Positions 1 through 9,298 are shown, counted from the first letter of the stretch. The stretch: 30,331 bases of DNA from JBMTVN01 sp046047235 (GCA_046047235.1 JBJOII010000086.1:1-30331); one strand, 5' to 3'. The notes: generated from the letters alone by a model not told the origin. Numbers and translations: made by a program.

Positions 1-260
1 ACTGCCGAAACGAAATACAGGATGCCGATGGAGCGGAGGGTGTTGCGGCGTCCGAACCGGTCGGACGGCCAGGCTCCAAGTATCGCCCCGAGCACGGTGC
101 CGTAGAGTGCCGAGGCCATGGCCAGTCCATGCATGCCCGCGCTTAGATCCCAGAGCTTCTGGATCTTCTGTTCCGCCCCGGAAATGACAACAGTATCGAA
201 ACCAAAGAGAAAGCCGGCCAGTGCGGAAGTCAGAGACCAGAAAAAAAGTCGTGGGTTCAT
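1..260 (-). CDS. Sugar-porter MFS transporter, N-terminal part (cut by window edge)
   Basis: The first 86 or so residues of an inner-membrane sugar transporter of the major facilitator superfamily, running off the left edge. The start is an ATG at 260-258. Visible landmarks are a first membrane helix carrying GFLFGFDTVVISGA, the signature found in helix 1 of sugar porters such as XylE/GalP, and further on SDRFGRRN, the conserved D-R-x-G-R-R loop between helices 2 and 3. Helix 2 (about MASALYGTVLGAILGAW) lies between them. The family imports monosaccharides by proton symport or facilitated diffusion; the substrate cannot be read from this fragment. It is divergent from the GH39-like glycosidase, with 202 bp between them, so sugar release and uptake may be co-regulated. 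No clear Shine-Dalgarno sequence precedes the start. Family assignment is firm, substrate unknown. Confidence 0.88.
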   Translation of the reverse strand, partial: MNPRLFFWSLTSALAGFLFGFDTVVISGAEQKIQKLWDLSAGMHGLAMASALYGTVLGAILGAWPSDRFGRRNTLRSIGILYFVSA

Positions 261-462
261 ATTCGTTGGTATCAGGCCGTCCGTCCCCGGCGGGAGTCGG
301 AACGGCTCGGGTGTGCCGGAGATTAAACAGGGGATCGACGCCCCATGCAAAAGCAGTTTTGGGGTGGGTGAGCGGCAGGGGGGATGTGCTTCCGGCCAGC
401 GAGGGCATGGGGTACTGGAGGAAGCGACTCGACAAGTTGCCTCAATCGGTCTGTTTAAGGGC

Positions 463-1896
463 ATGAGAATCCTGAAGCGTTGGACCGGGTTGCTGATGGT
501 TGCTGGCCTGGGAGGGTTTATGGTCGGTGTAGACGCAGGCGAAGCGCCGCGACTCAAGGTGGATTTCTCGATTCGTAAGGGGAGCGTTCGCCCTTTGCAC
601 GGTGTGAACGGTGGTCCACTTTGCTATCGCGGGATGGTAGACCTGAGAGACTACCATCGCCAGCTGCGTCTCCCGTCCACGCGATTGCACGACGTGGTCT
701 GGGTCAACTACGACGCCGTCGATATCAGTACGATCTTCCACGACTTCAGGGACGACGCGGCGTTGGCAGAGAATTATGATTTCAGGGCTACCGATGATTA
801 CCTGGAAGCGGTTAAGGATGTCGGGTCGCCGGTTGTTTACCGGCTGGGGGAGAGCATAGAGCACACGTCGAGGAAGTATCGGGTGCATCCTCCGACTGCC
901 CCGCAGAAGTGGGCCGAGGTGTGTTGCAGGATCATCGCGCACTACAATGACGGTTGGGCCGAGGGAAAGCGTTGGGGGATTCAGTATTGGGAGATTTGGA
1001 ATGAGCCGGAGAACCGGCCGGCGATGTGGACCGGGACGCCCGAAGAGTTTTTTGAGCTGTACGGAGTGACGGCGCAGGAGATCAAACGACGTTGGCCCGA
1101 CTTGAAGGTTGGAGGGCCTTCTATCGGAGATACCGGGAGGTTCCATGATGGCGTGTTCGAGCCGGGGGAGTTCCTGATGCGTTTTCTGGATTACTGCGCG
1201 GATAACACTGTGCCCTTGGACTTCTTCTCCTGGCATCGTTACAGCGGTGAGCCCTGGGATTATGCGAAGCGCGCCCGGGCCATTCGTGGGGTGTTGGATG
1301 CTCGGGGGTTTTATCGAACGGAGAGTCATTGCAACGAATGGAACTACCTGCCGCGCGAGGATTGGATGCCCATGATGCGTGATGGGCAGGGCGAGGTGCG
1401 GGAGCAATGGGCCGCAGAGGTCCAGGGGATCAAGGGAGCAGCGTTTGCTGCCTGGGTGCTGATGTCCCTGCAGGACGCGCCCGTCGACATGGCCAACTTC
1501 TACACGGCTGAGGTCCAGATGTTTGGGATGTTTAATATGCACGGGGTGCCACAGAAGACCTACTACGCGTTCAAGGCTTTCAGCGAACTGCTCAAAACGC
1601 CCAGCCGGGTATGGGCCAGCGAATGCATGCGAGGAGAGGTAGCGTTGTGTGCCGGGTTGAGTGAGGACGGGGCATCCGGCGCAGTGCTGCTCAGCAGTTT
1701 CAAAGGGGAGGACGAACCCGTGGAGTTGGAGTTGCTGGGTCTTCCCTGGCGAGGGGAAGTCGGCTTCCAATTGGAGCTGGTGGATGAAGGCCACAACCTG
1801 ACTGCAGTTCGGGAGGGCAGGGTGGAGGCTGGTGGACGTGTGAGACTTCCCGAATTGCAACGACCCGCCGTGGTCCTTCTTCGTTTGACACCTTAA
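463..1896 (+). CDS. Secreted GH39-like glycoside hydrolase (beta-xylosidase type)
   Basis: A 477-residue exported glycosidase of the clan GH-A (beta/alpha)8 type, closest by eye to family GH39 (beta-xylosidases, alpha-L-iduronidases). The open frame extends upstream to 118, but the ATG at 463 is chosen because it begins a signal peptide (MRILKRW, then LLMVAGLGGFMVGV) cleaved near AGEA, and an AAGG lies just before it. The acid/base is expected at Glu181 in IWNEPEN, and the nucleophile at Glu292 in HCNEWN; the spacing of about 110 residues fits the family. GIQYWEIWNEPE and SWHRYSGEP are typical strand ends of the barrel. The gene probably releases pentoses or related sugars outside the cytoplasm for the divergent sugar porter. 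Its codons use far more C in third positions than the + strand genes at 12-17 kb, so its compositional history may differ. Exact substrate is unknown. Confidence 0.8.
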   Translation: MRILKRWTGLLMVAGLGGFMVGVDAGEAPRLKVDFSIRKGSVRPLHGVNGGPLCYRGMVDLRDYHRQLRLPSTRLHDVVWVNYDAVDISTIFHDFRDDAALAENYDFRATDDYLEAVKDVGSPVVYRLGESIEHTSRKYRVHPPTAPQKWAEVCCRIIAHYNDGWAEGKRWGIQYWEIWNEPENRPAMWTGTPEEFFELYGVTAQEIKRRWPDLKVGGPSIGDTGRFHDGVFEPGEFLMRFLDYCADNTVPLDFFSWHRYSGEPWDYAKRARAIRGVLDARGFYRTESHCNEWNYLPREDWMPMMRDGQGEVREQWAAEVQGIKGAAFAAWVLMSLQDAPVDMANFYTAEVQMFGMFNMHGVPQKTYYAFKAFSELLKTPSRVWASECMRGEVALCAGLSEDGASGAVLLSSFKGEDEPVELELLGLPWRGEVGFQLELVDEGHNLTAVREGRVEAGGRVRLPELQRPAVVLLRLTP

Positions 1897-2120
1897 AGCT
1901 GCCTGAGGGAGTCGGGTGCTGGTCCGCTTTCCGCGATTCTGAGGCTCCATCACGGCCTGTGCTTGCCAGTGCTTGCAACCTTGTTTTTTGGGGGAAAAAG
2001 CGGCTGTAAGGCCCAATAATGAGGGGTGTATCGAGTTTAAGTTATTGGAGGACAATGGGTTGCTCTGGTTAGACCACGGAGGGGGGTTGCGGTTGGGGGA
2101 AGCTGCGCTTTATTGGGTCC

Positions 2121-3362
2121 ATGAACCCGTTAGTGCGATATGTAGGCGGAGTGTGTTGTGTGTCGGCAGCGATATCCCTTTCCGTGGCAGCGGATTGGTC
2201 GCAATGGAGGGGGCCGGGGCGGGACGGTCAATTTCATGGCGCAACCTGGCCGGCATCGGTAGGGACGGAGCATTTGGAGCAGGTGTGGCGGGTCGAATTG
2301 GAGCCGAGCTACAGCGGGCCGATCGTGACGTCGGACAGGGTGTTCACCACGGAGACCCGGGACAAGAGGCGGGAGGTGGTGACTGCCTTGGATCGGGCTA
2401 CGGGCAAGGTGCTCTGGGAAACCGGCTGGGAGGGGGCGATGAGTGTTCCCTTTTTCGCCCGATCCAACGGATCGTGGATTCGGTCGACACCGGCCTGGGA
2501 TGGGGAGCATTTGTATGTGGCCGGGATGAGAGATGTCTTGGTGTGTTTGAAGGGCGAGGATGGCGAGGTGGTTTGGAAGAGAGATTTTGTGAAGGAGTTG
2601 GATGCGCCCGAACCGGACTTCGGTTTTGTGTGTTCCCCGTTGGTGGATGGGGACGACCTGTATGTTCAGGCCGGTGCGAGCTTCCTGAAGCTGGACAAGC
2701 GCACAGGGGAGATCCAGTGGAGGGCTTTGCAGGACAAGGGTGGGATGTGGGGGAGCGTGTTCTCGTCTCCAGTGATCGTTGAGCTGGCCGGGTTGCGTCA
2801 GTTGTTGGTGCAGACGCGGAACATTCTGGCCGGCGTCGATCCGGTGGACGGGACCGTGTTATGGCAGCAGGAAGTGAAGGCCTTCCGGGGGATGAACATC
2901 CTGACGCCGCTGGTGTATGGGGATGTGGTGTTTACGAGCACCTACGGTGGCAAGACTATCGGCTATCGGGTGGAACGGGCGGACGGCGGTTTCCGGGTGG
3001 AGGAGGCTTGGAGCTACAAGGCGCAGGGTTATATGTCGACACCTGTTGTAGTGGAAGGAGTGGCTTACGAACATCTGCGCAGCCAGCGGGTTGTGGCGAT
3101 TGATTTGGAGACGGGGAAGGAGCGTTGGACCAGTGACGAGTCGTTCGGGAAGTATTGGAGTCTGGTGGCGCAGGGTGATCGGATTTTGGCGCTGGACGAG
3201 CGGGGTGAATTGATTTTGATGAGGGCTAATCCGGAGCAGATGGAGATTCTGGACCGGCGCAAGATCGCGGAGCAGGACACCTGGGCCCATCTGGCGGTGG
3301 TAGATGAGGGCTTATATGTTCGCGAGCTGAACGCCCTGGCCGCTTACCGTTGGCGGCGCTGA
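2121..3362 (+). CDS. Secreted PQQ-like beta-propeller protein (BamB-like fold)
   Basis: A 413-residue exported beta-propeller. The N-terminus is a signal peptide (about residues 1-24, ending near SVAA) followed by DWSQWRGPGRDG, a typical opening of PQQ-like repeat proteins from planctomycetes and verrucomicrobia. At least five blades show the tryptophan-docking pattern D-x-x-T/D-G-x-x-x-W: DRATGKVLWE, GEDGEVVWKR, DKRTGEIQWR, DPVDGTVLWQ and DLETGKERW. The repeats resemble those of BamB and quinoprotein dehydrogenases, but there is no visible cytochrome motif or obvious catalytic Asp-Glu pair, so it is more likely a binding or scaffold protein than a dehydrogenase. The ATG at 2121 is used because it directly starts the signal peptide; no Shine-Dalgarno is seen. 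A 224-bp gap without recognisable features separates it from the glycosidase gene. The fold is clear, the role is not. Confidence 0.82.
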   Translation: MNPLVRYVGGVCCVSAAISLSVAADWSQWRGPGRDGQFHGATWPASVGTEHLEQVWRVELEPSYSGPIVTSDRVFTTETRDKRREVVTALDRATGKVLWETGWEGAMSVPFFARSNGSWIRSTPAWDGEHLYVAGMRDVLVCLKGEDGEVVWKRDFVKELDAPEPDFGFVCSPLVDGDDLYVQAGASFLKLDKRTGEIQWRALQDKGGMWGSVFSSPVIVELAGLRQLLVQTRNILAGVDPVDGTVLWQQEVKAFRGMNILTPLVYGDVVFTSTYGGKTIGYRVERADGGFRVEEAWSYKAQGYMSTPVVVEGVAYEHLRSQRVVAIDLETGKERWTSDESFGKYWSLVAQGDRILALDERGELILMRANPEQMEILDRRKIAEQDTWAHLAVVDEGLYVRELNALAAYRWRR

Positions 3363-3420
3363 TTTCTTTGGCGAGCTGGAGGATGAGGGCGTTCCCGGGG
3401 CCAATCGGGCGGGTAGTCGG

Positions 3421-3458
3421 TTACGGATTATTGGGACACGTGTCCCAATAATCCGTAA
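3421..3458. repeat. 38-bp perfect loopless palindrome between convergent genes
   Basis: The left arm TTACGGATTATTGGGACAC (3421-3439) is followed at once by its exact reverse complement (3440-3458), with ACACGTGT at the centre. It sits in the 133-bp gap between the convergent propeller gene and the DUF1501 gene. There is no T-run on either side, so it is not a standard intrinsic terminator, though it could end transcription both ways. A dispersed palindromic repeat or a protein-binding site are the alternatives. Confidence 0.9.
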
Positions 3459-3495
3459 GGGCGTGATGTGGTAGGTTGTTGGTCTGGGCGGTTTC

Positions 3496-5001
3496 TCAGG
3501 AGTTGAGAATGTCCTTGATGACGTTGCCGTGGACGTTGGTGAGGCGGCGTTCGATGCCGTTGTGATAGAAGCTAAGTCGTTCGTGGTCGAGTCCGAGGAG
3601 GTGGAGGATGGTGGCATGGAAGTCGTGGACGGTGACGATGTTATCGGCGGCTTTGTAGCCGAAGTCATCGGTTGAGCCGTAGGAGAAGGGGGCTTTGACG
3701 CCGGCGCCGGCGAGCCATGCGGTGAAGCCATTGGGGTTGTGGTCACGTCCGCTGGCGCCTTTTTGGAAGGTGGGCATGCGTCCGAACTCGGTGCACCAGA
3801 CTACCAGCGTGTGTTCGAGGAGGCCGCGTTGTTTCAGGTCACGCAGGAGGGCGGCGGTGGGTTGGTCCATGACGGGGCCGTGCTTGCTGTATTGTTCCTC
3901 GAGCATCTTGTGTCCGTCCCAGTTGCTGACGCCTTCGCCGCCGGTTTGGTAGGCGCCATTGAAGAGCTGGACGAAGCGGACGCCGTTTTCGATGAGGCGA
4001 CGGGCGAGAATACAGTTTCGGGCATAGCCGGCCTTGAGGTCTTTGAGTGGGGTGCCGGTTTCGTCGGCACCGTACATTTTGAGGATATGCCGGGGTTCGG
4101 CGGCGAGGTTGCTGACTTCGGGGACGGAGAGCTGCATGCGGGCGGCGAGTTCGTAGCTGGAGATGCGTGCAGCGAGTTCAGTATCCCCCGGGTAGTGTTG
4201 CAGGTGGTGTTGGTTCAGCTGGTTGAGGAAGTTGCGGGTGGCTTCGTCGGTGGAGGGGTGGATGGATGCCGGGCGGTTGAGGTTACGGACGGGTTGGGTG
4301 GCGCTGAACTGGGTGCCTTGGAAGGCGGCGGGGAGGAAGCCGGGTCCCCAGTTATTGACGCTGGACTGCGGGGTGCCGCGGGGGTCGGGGATGGCGACGT
4401 AGGCGGGGAGCGTTTCGTTGTCGCTGCCAAGGGCATAGGTAGACCAGGCGCCGATACTGGGGAAGCCATCGAGGGTGAACCCGGTGTTCATGAAATTCTC
4501 ACCGGGGCCGTGGGTGTTGGTGTCTCCGGTGAGCGAGTGGATGAAGCACATATCATCGACCAGGTCGGCGAGGTGAGGGACGAGGTCGGAAACCATTTTG
4601 CCGCATTGGCCGCGGGGTCTGAATTCCCAGGGGCTTTTGGTGAGCATACCCTGTTCGCCCTGGAAGGTGATGAGCGAGTCTCCGCCCGGCATGGGTTTGC
4701 CATGGTGCCGGATGAGTTCGGGTTTGTAGTCGAAAGTATCGAGCTGGCTGCAGGCGCCGGAGCAGAAGATCATGAGGACCTGTTTGGCGGCGGCGGGGAA
4801 GTGGGGTGGTCTGGTTGCGTTGGGGTTGGCGGGGTCGATTTCGGGTCGGATGGGGTATTTCCCCGGGGCGCTTTGGCGTTGGGTATTGGCGAGGAGGCCA
4901 TTGGCGTGGAGGAGGTGGGTGAGGGCGATGGAGCCGAGGCCGGTGCCCGTGTGGCGGAGGAAGCTACGTCGGTTGAGGAGGGGATGCGGGGTGATATCCA
5001 T
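3496..5001 (-). CDS. DUF1501 family protein, Tat-exported
   Basis: A 501-residue protein of the DUF1501 family, related to the alkaline phosphatase/sulfatase fold and abundant in planctomycetes and verrucomicrobia. A twin-arginine signal, NRRSFLRHTGTG (Arg11-Arg12), opens the protein, so it is predicted to be folded in the cytoplasm and exported. Family landmarks include VLMIFCSGACSQLDTFDYKP (about residues 75-94), DTNTHGPGENFMNTG, VVWCTEFGRMP and GRDHNPNGFTAWLAGAG. Full family length is present and it ends with DILNS. It starts 14 bp after the end of the upstream DUF1553/cytochrome gene, a pairing that is near-invariant in this phylum and implies one transcript and joint function. The biochemical activity of the family is not established; a role in periplasmic polysaccharide breakdown is usually inferred from gene context. 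Start ATG at 5001 is supported by the signal. Confidence 0.92.
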   Translation of the reverse strand: MDITPHPLLNRRSFLRHTGTGLGSIALTHLLHANGLLANTQRQSAPGKYPIRPEIDPANPNATRPPHFPAAAKQVLMIFCSGACSQLDTFDYKPELIRHHGKPMPGGDSLITFQGEQGMLTKSPWEFRPRGQCGKMVSDLVPHLADLVDDMCFIHSLTGDTNTHGPGENFMNTGFTLDGFPSIGAWSTYALGSDNETLPAYVAIPDPRGTPQSSVNNWGPGFLPAAFQGTQFSATQPVRNLNRPASIHPSTDEATRNFLNQLNQHHLQHYPGDTELAARISSYELAARMQLSVPEVSNLAAEPRHILKMYGADETGTPLKDLKAGYARNCILARRLIENGVRFVQLFNGAYQTGGEGVSNWDGHKMLEEQYSKHGPVMDQPTAALLRDLKQRGLLEHTLVVWCTEFGRMPTFQKGASGRDHNPNGFTAWLAGAGVKAPFSYGSTDDFGYKAADNIVTVHDFHATILHLLGLDHERLSFYHNGIERRLTNVHGNVIKDILNS

Positions 5002-5015
5002 GGGGGTGGTGGTGG

Positions 5016-7829
5016 TTAGAACACGAAGAGGAATTCGCTGGTGTTGAGCAGTGTGCGGCAGAAGGCGGGGAGTCCGTGGTTGGCGATGAAGCGGGAGGAT
5101 GATTCCCGTTCGAAGGCATCGGGTGTTCGTGCGAAGGCGAGCTGGAAGGCGAGCGTAGTTTGTTCGTTGGGGTTGGGGCCGGCTTCCGACTGGAGGCGGG
5201 AGGCCAGGGTATTGGCCTGTTGCAGGGTGAAGGGGCTATTGAAGAGGTTCAGGGCCTGGAGGGGGGTGTTGGAGCGGCTGCGTTGAGGGATGACCTGGTT
5301 GCCGTCGGGGCAATCGAACGAGCCGAAGATGGCATCCTGTTCCTGACGGATCTTGAAGAGGTAGACCATGCGGCGGAATTCGGCGGGGCCGATTTCTTCC
5401 TTGGGGTGGTAGTGCATGACGTTTTCGACTTCGACATCGTGGAGGTAGAAGCCGGGGCCGCCCATGGTGAGGTCCAGGGCACCGGAGACGGCGAGGATGC
5501 TGTCGCGGATGGCTTCGGCTTCGAGGCGGCGTGGGGGGAAGCGCCAGAGCAGGGAGCTGGAGGCATCGATGGCGAGGGCAAGGGGTTGGGGGTGACTGGA
5601 TTGCTGGAAGGTGTGGGATGTGAGGATGAGCTTTTGGATGTGTTTGATGGACCATCCGTGCTGGATGAATTCGGAGGCGAGCCAGTCGAGGAGTTCCGGG
5701 TGAGTGGGAGGGATGCCGTTGGCGCCGAGGTCACTGGGGGTGGGGGCGATGCCGGTGCCGAAGGTGTAGTGCCAGAGGCGGTTGACGAGGACGCGGGCGG
5801 TGAGTGGGTTTTGGGGGTTGGCGATCCAGTTGGCGAGTTGGGTGCGGCGTTGTTGTTCGGGGGCGTCCATGGCGAGGCCGAGTGTGCCGAGGACGGAGAG
5901 CGTGTCGGGGGCGACGGGTTCACGTGGGGCGAGGGGGTCTCCACGGTAGAGGCGGTGGGTGGTTTCGGGTTGGGAGAAGGTGCCGGCCCAGACCATTTGG
6001 TCACCGCGGAGCTGGTTGATTTGGGTTTGGGTAGTGGCGATTTGCTCTTGGAGAGCTTTGGCTGCGTTGGCTTGTGCGGGGGACAGGCGGGTGAGGAAAG
6101 CGTTGGGGTCTGGTTCGTCGTTGTAGGGGAGGCGGGAGTTGGAAGAGGCGATGGTGGTCCAGGTTTGGAGGTTCGTGGAGGTTTCGATGGTATAGCGTGT
6201 GGCGAGGCGGTCCTTGAAGGCGTTGTTACGGTCGCGGCCCCAGCGGATTTCCGTGATGGTTTGGGTTTCGGGAAGCTCGATTTGTATCCAGCCGGTTTCG
6301 GGGGTGTTGGAGATCCAGCTCCGGTCGTTGCCGTAGCGGCCGTCGTTGATGTGCTCGAGTTTATGGGCTTCGTAGCCGGGTAGGGTGCCGGAGGCGGTGG
6401 CTATGGCGCCGTTGGTGGAGAGGGCGACATTCAGGTCGTTGGAATTGAGGATTTCGAGTTCATCGATGCAGGGTTCACTGGAGCCGGTGGTGGCGTGGAT
6501 GGTGAAGCGGACGGCGCGTGCGGGGACTGGCGGGAAGGATTCGTGGTTGAGGTGGTGATTTACGGCTTCACGCAGGGGGGTATTGCCTTGGGGGAGCGGC
6601 TGTTTGCGGGCGAGGTTACGGTAGTGTTCGAGGGCGTTTTGCGTTTCGGAGAGGGATTGTTTGAGCGTTCCAAGTTCGGTGGCTTCAGCGGGGGAGAGTT
6701 TTTTACGGAGGGGGCGGTCTCCGTGTTGGACACCGGCGAAAACCGCTTGGAGAGCGTAGTAATCCTTTTGCGGGATGGGATCGAACTTGTGGTTGTGGCA
6801 GCGGGCGCAGCCGAGGGTGAGGCCAAGAAAGGCTGTGCCCGTGGTGTTGATCATGTCATCCAGCTCGTTTTGGCGCTGCGTGAGCGTGAGGTTCGGGTCG
6901 GGACTTTTGACGATGTCGTAGGGGCCGGCGACGAGGAATCCGGTTGCGGCGTCGATGCCGTAGGCATCGCCGGCGAGTTGTTCACGGATGAACTGATCGT
7001 AGGGCTTGTCGTCATTGAATGAGGCGATGACGTAGTCGCGGTAGGGGAAGGCGGTCTTGCGTTCGCGATTGGTTTCGAAGCCGTTGGAGTCGGCATAGCG
7101 GACGACGTCGAGCCAGTGACGGGCCCAGCGTTCGCCATAGCGCGGGCTGGTGAGGACGCGGTCGACGAGGTGTTCGTAGGCATCGGGTCGGGTATCTCGG
7201 GTGAAGGCTGCGACTTCGGCGGGTGTGGGGGGGAGGCCGTGCATGATGAGGTAGAGTCGGCGGATGAGGGTGGTGCGATCGGCTGCGGGGGAGGGTTGGA
7301 GTTGGTGTTCGGACAGCTTGGCTTGGACGAAGGCGTCGATGGGGTTGGTGGCGGACGGGGTTTGGGGGGTGGGAGGCGTGGGGTGTTGGAGGGGTTGGAG
7401 GGACCAGTGATCCGTGGTGAGGGGGTGTGCCGTGTCCGTGTTGGTTTCCGGCATGGGTGCGCCGGCCTGGATCCAGTCGTGCAGGAGTTGGATTTGCTGG
7501 GCTGGGAGGCGGGGGCCGTTTGGCGGCATGGCGTCGGTGAGATCTGCGGCCGTAATGAGTTGGATGATGTGGCTTTGGTCGGGGTTGCCGGGGATCAGGA
7601 CCGGTTCTCCGGAGTCGCCTCCACGCTGGATAGATGCGGGGGAGTCGAGCCGGAGTCCGGCCTTTTGTTTTTCGGGTCCGTGACAGCGGACGCAGTGATC
7701 TGCGAGGAGGGGTTGGATATCGGTTTTGAAGTCGATGGCTTGGGCTGTTGCGGTTTGGAGGAGGCAGGCGGCGAGGAGGGTGAGGAGGATTCTGTGGGGG
7801 GGAGGTGTTTTGGAGGGGGAAGTGACCAT
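5016..7829 (-). CDS. PSD1/DUF1549-DUF1553 protein with planctomycete cytochrome c motif and discoidin-like insert
   Basis: A 937-residue exported protein. The open frame reaches 7919, but the ATG at 7829 is preferred because it starts a signal peptide (about residues 1-30, RILLTLLAACLLQTATAQA). Domains in order: planctomycete-type cytochrome c with CVRCH at 46-50, the heme-attachment motif CxxCH, followed by GPEKQKAGLRLDS; DUF1549 from about 150, with a second CxxCH, GCARCHNHKFDPI, near residue 340; a discoidin/F5-F8-type C domain at about 460-560 (CIDELEILNS, then ETGWIQIELPETQTITEIRWG), suggesting carbohydrate binding; DUF1553 from about 650 to the end (TARVLVNRLWHYTFGTGI, PLQALNLFNSPF). 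It is the first gene of a two-gene operon with DUF1501. Electron transfer coupled to extracellular glycan oxidation is plausible but unproven. The start choice is inference; the domain assignment is strong. Confidence 0.92.
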   Translation of the reverse strand: MVTSPSKTPPPHRILLTLLAACLLQTATAQAIDFKTDIQPLLADHCVRCHGPEKQKAGLRLDSPASIQRGGDSGEPVLIPGNPDQSHIIQLITAADLTDAMPPNGPRLPAQQIQLLHDWIQAGAPMPETNTDTAHPLTTDHWSLQPLQHPTPPTPQTPSATNPIDAFVQAKLSEHQLQPSPAADRTTLIRRLYLIMHGLPPTPAEVAAFTRDTRPDAYEHLVDRVLTSPRYGERWARHWLDVVRYADSNGFETNRERKTAFPYRDYVIASFNDDKPYDQFIREQLAGDAYGIDAATGFLVAGPYDIVKSPDPNLTLTQRQNELDDMINTTGTAFLGLTLGCARCHNHKFDPIPQKDYYALQAVFAGVQHGDRPLRKKLSPAEATELGTLKQSLSETQNALEHYRNLARKQPLPQGNTPLREAVNHHLNHESFPPVPARAVRFTIHATTGSSEPCIDELEILNSNDLNVALSTNGAIATASGTLPGYEAHKLEHINDGRYGNDRSWISNTPETGWIQIELPETQTITEIRWGRDRNNAFKDRLATRYTIETSTNLQTWTTIASSNSRLPYNDEPDPNAFLTRLSPAQANAAKALQEQIATTQTQINQLRGDQMVWAGTFSQPETTHRLYRGDPLAPREPVAPDTLSVLGTLGLAMDAPEQQRRTQLANWIANPQNPLTARVLVNRLWHYTFGTGIAPTPSDLGANGIPPTHPELLDWLASEFIQHGWSIKHIQKLILTSHTFQQSSHPQPLALAIDASSSLLWRFPPRRLEAEAIRDSILAVSGALDLTMGGPGFYLHDVEVENVMHYHPKEEIGPAEFRRMVYLFKIRQEQDAIFGSFDCPDGNQVIPQRSRSNTPLQALNLFNSPFTLQQANTLASRLQSEAGPNPNEQTTLAFQLAFARTPDAFERESSSRFIANHGLPAFCRTLLNTSEFLFVF

Positions 7830-7990
7830 GGCTGGATGAGCGAGCTTTATGGCATGGATTCGAGAGGCTGGTGGTTCGGAGGGTGCCTGAGGATGTGGCG
7901 GGGTGCAAGGATTAGCCAAGCGTGCCGAGCTGTCTGGGGCGTGGAGGGACTGAGATTGTGGGTGGTTGGAGGCGGGGGTAGAGTGCGTGC

Positions 7991-9237
7991 ATGTTGTTCC
8001 GACTTTTGATTTTGGCTCTGGTGCTGGTTTTTGGGGTGCGTGGGGGTGAGTTGCCTCGTGTGCAGCCGGGGGCGGTGGGTTTGGATGCGGAGGTGATGGA
8101 GCGGATTCGGCCGCGGATGGAGTCGTTTGTGAAGGACGGCCAGGTGGCGGGTGCGGTTACGATGGTGGCGAAGGATGGGAAGGTGGCTTATGCGGATTCG
8201 GTGGGGATGCGGGATCGTGAGCGTGGGGTCGTGATGACTGACGACACGATTTTCCGGATTTATTCCATGTCCAAGCCGATCACGGGGGTGGCGTTGATGG
8301 TTCTTTTTGATGAGGGGAAGTTTCGGTTGGAGGATCCGGTTTGCCGTTAGCTGCCGGAGTTTAAGGGGCAGAAGGTGCACACGGAGGAGGGGTTGGTTCC
8401 GGTGGGGCACGACATGACGATATTGGAGCTGATGACGCACACGGGTGGGCTGACTTACGGGGTGTTTGGCAACACGCCGGTGGATCAGGAGTATCGGCGG
8501 GCGGAGATTCTCTCGCGGGGCTTGAGTCTTGAGGAGATGACGAAGCGGTTGGGGGCGATTCCGCTGGAATTCCAGCCTGGGAGCCGCTGGTTGTATAGCG
8601 TGAGTGTGGATGTGCAGGGGAGGTTGGTGGAGGTGTTATCGGGGATGGAGTTTGAGGCGTTTTTGCGTGAGCGGGTATGGGGCCGTTGGACATGCGGGAT
8701 ACCGGTTTTCATGTTCCGGCGGGGAAGGCGGATCGCTTGGCTGCCTGTTATCAGGCGCGGTTGTTGGGGGGGCTGGAGCTTCAGGATGATCCCGCGACGA
8801 GTGATTTTCTGAAGCCGCCGGTTTTCAAGTCTGGCGGGGGAGGGATGGTTTCGACGGCGCGGGATTATTTGCGGTTTGCGCAGATGTTATTGAACGGGGG
8901 TGAGCTGGGGGGGAGGCGGATTTTGAAGGAGGGCACTGTGGAGTTGATGCGGAGGGATCACTTGCCGGAGGGGATGTGGATTCAGTGGGGACCGATTCCG
9001 GTGGTGGGGACGGGTTTTGGGTTGGACTTTGCTGTGCGGGCTCAGCCGAGGCCTGAGGTGCTGCGGGATGCTTACTGGTGGACGGGGATGGCGACGACGC
9101 GGTTTGTGATCTGGCCCGAGGCTGGGGTGGTGGCGGTTTCCATGACGCAGCGCATTATGGATTCCGGGATTCTGATGGATCCGCTTTCCGAAATTCTTGT
9201 GGACGCTTTGGACTCGGCTGCAGCGGGCACTCGTTGA
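7991..9237 (+). pseudogene. Beta-lactamase-family serine hydrolase, broken by a nonsense codon and a frameshift
   Basis: The remains of a secreted class C beta-lactamase/penicillin-binding-protein-like esterase of about 415 residues. The signal peptide MLFRLLILALVLVFGVRG is intact. The catalytic SxxK motif is Ser92-Met-Ser-Lys95 in IYSMSKPITGV, and YSVSV near 8594-8608 is the expected Y-x-N/S position. Two lesions break it. First, a TAG at 8348-8350 stands where family members have an aromatic residue (DPVxxYLPEF; here DPVCR, stop, LPEF), consistent with a single change from TAC or TAT. Second, one base is missing in the G-run at 8679-8682: VWG continues as PLDMRDTGFHVPAGK only after a shift from the 7991 frame to the 8677 frame. 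The downstream part then reads cleanly to the stop at 9237. Both could be assembly errors, but two independent lesions favour real decay. Confidence 0.82.
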
Positions 9238-9298
9238 GGGTGGGGGAGGAAGCGGGAGGTTGGTTTAGGGATGGGGTGTTGGGGGGGTGTAAGGAGAA

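Noticed and set aside
442..2055. Long minus-strand frame opposite the glycosidase gene
   Set aside because: It mirrors a well-supported GH39-like gene, has Pro/His/Arg-rich composition without any family motif, and is a shadow of the codon bias.
3739..5019. Plus-strand frame of 426 residues opposite DUF1501
   Set aside because: Gly/Val/Glu-rich translation caused by the G-rich strand; the DUF1501 gene on the other strand is unambiguous.
5160..6383. Plus-strand frame of 407 residues opposite the DUF1553 gene
   Set aside because: Same type of shadow; no signal peptide or domain, and the minus-strand gene carries conserved motifs throughout.
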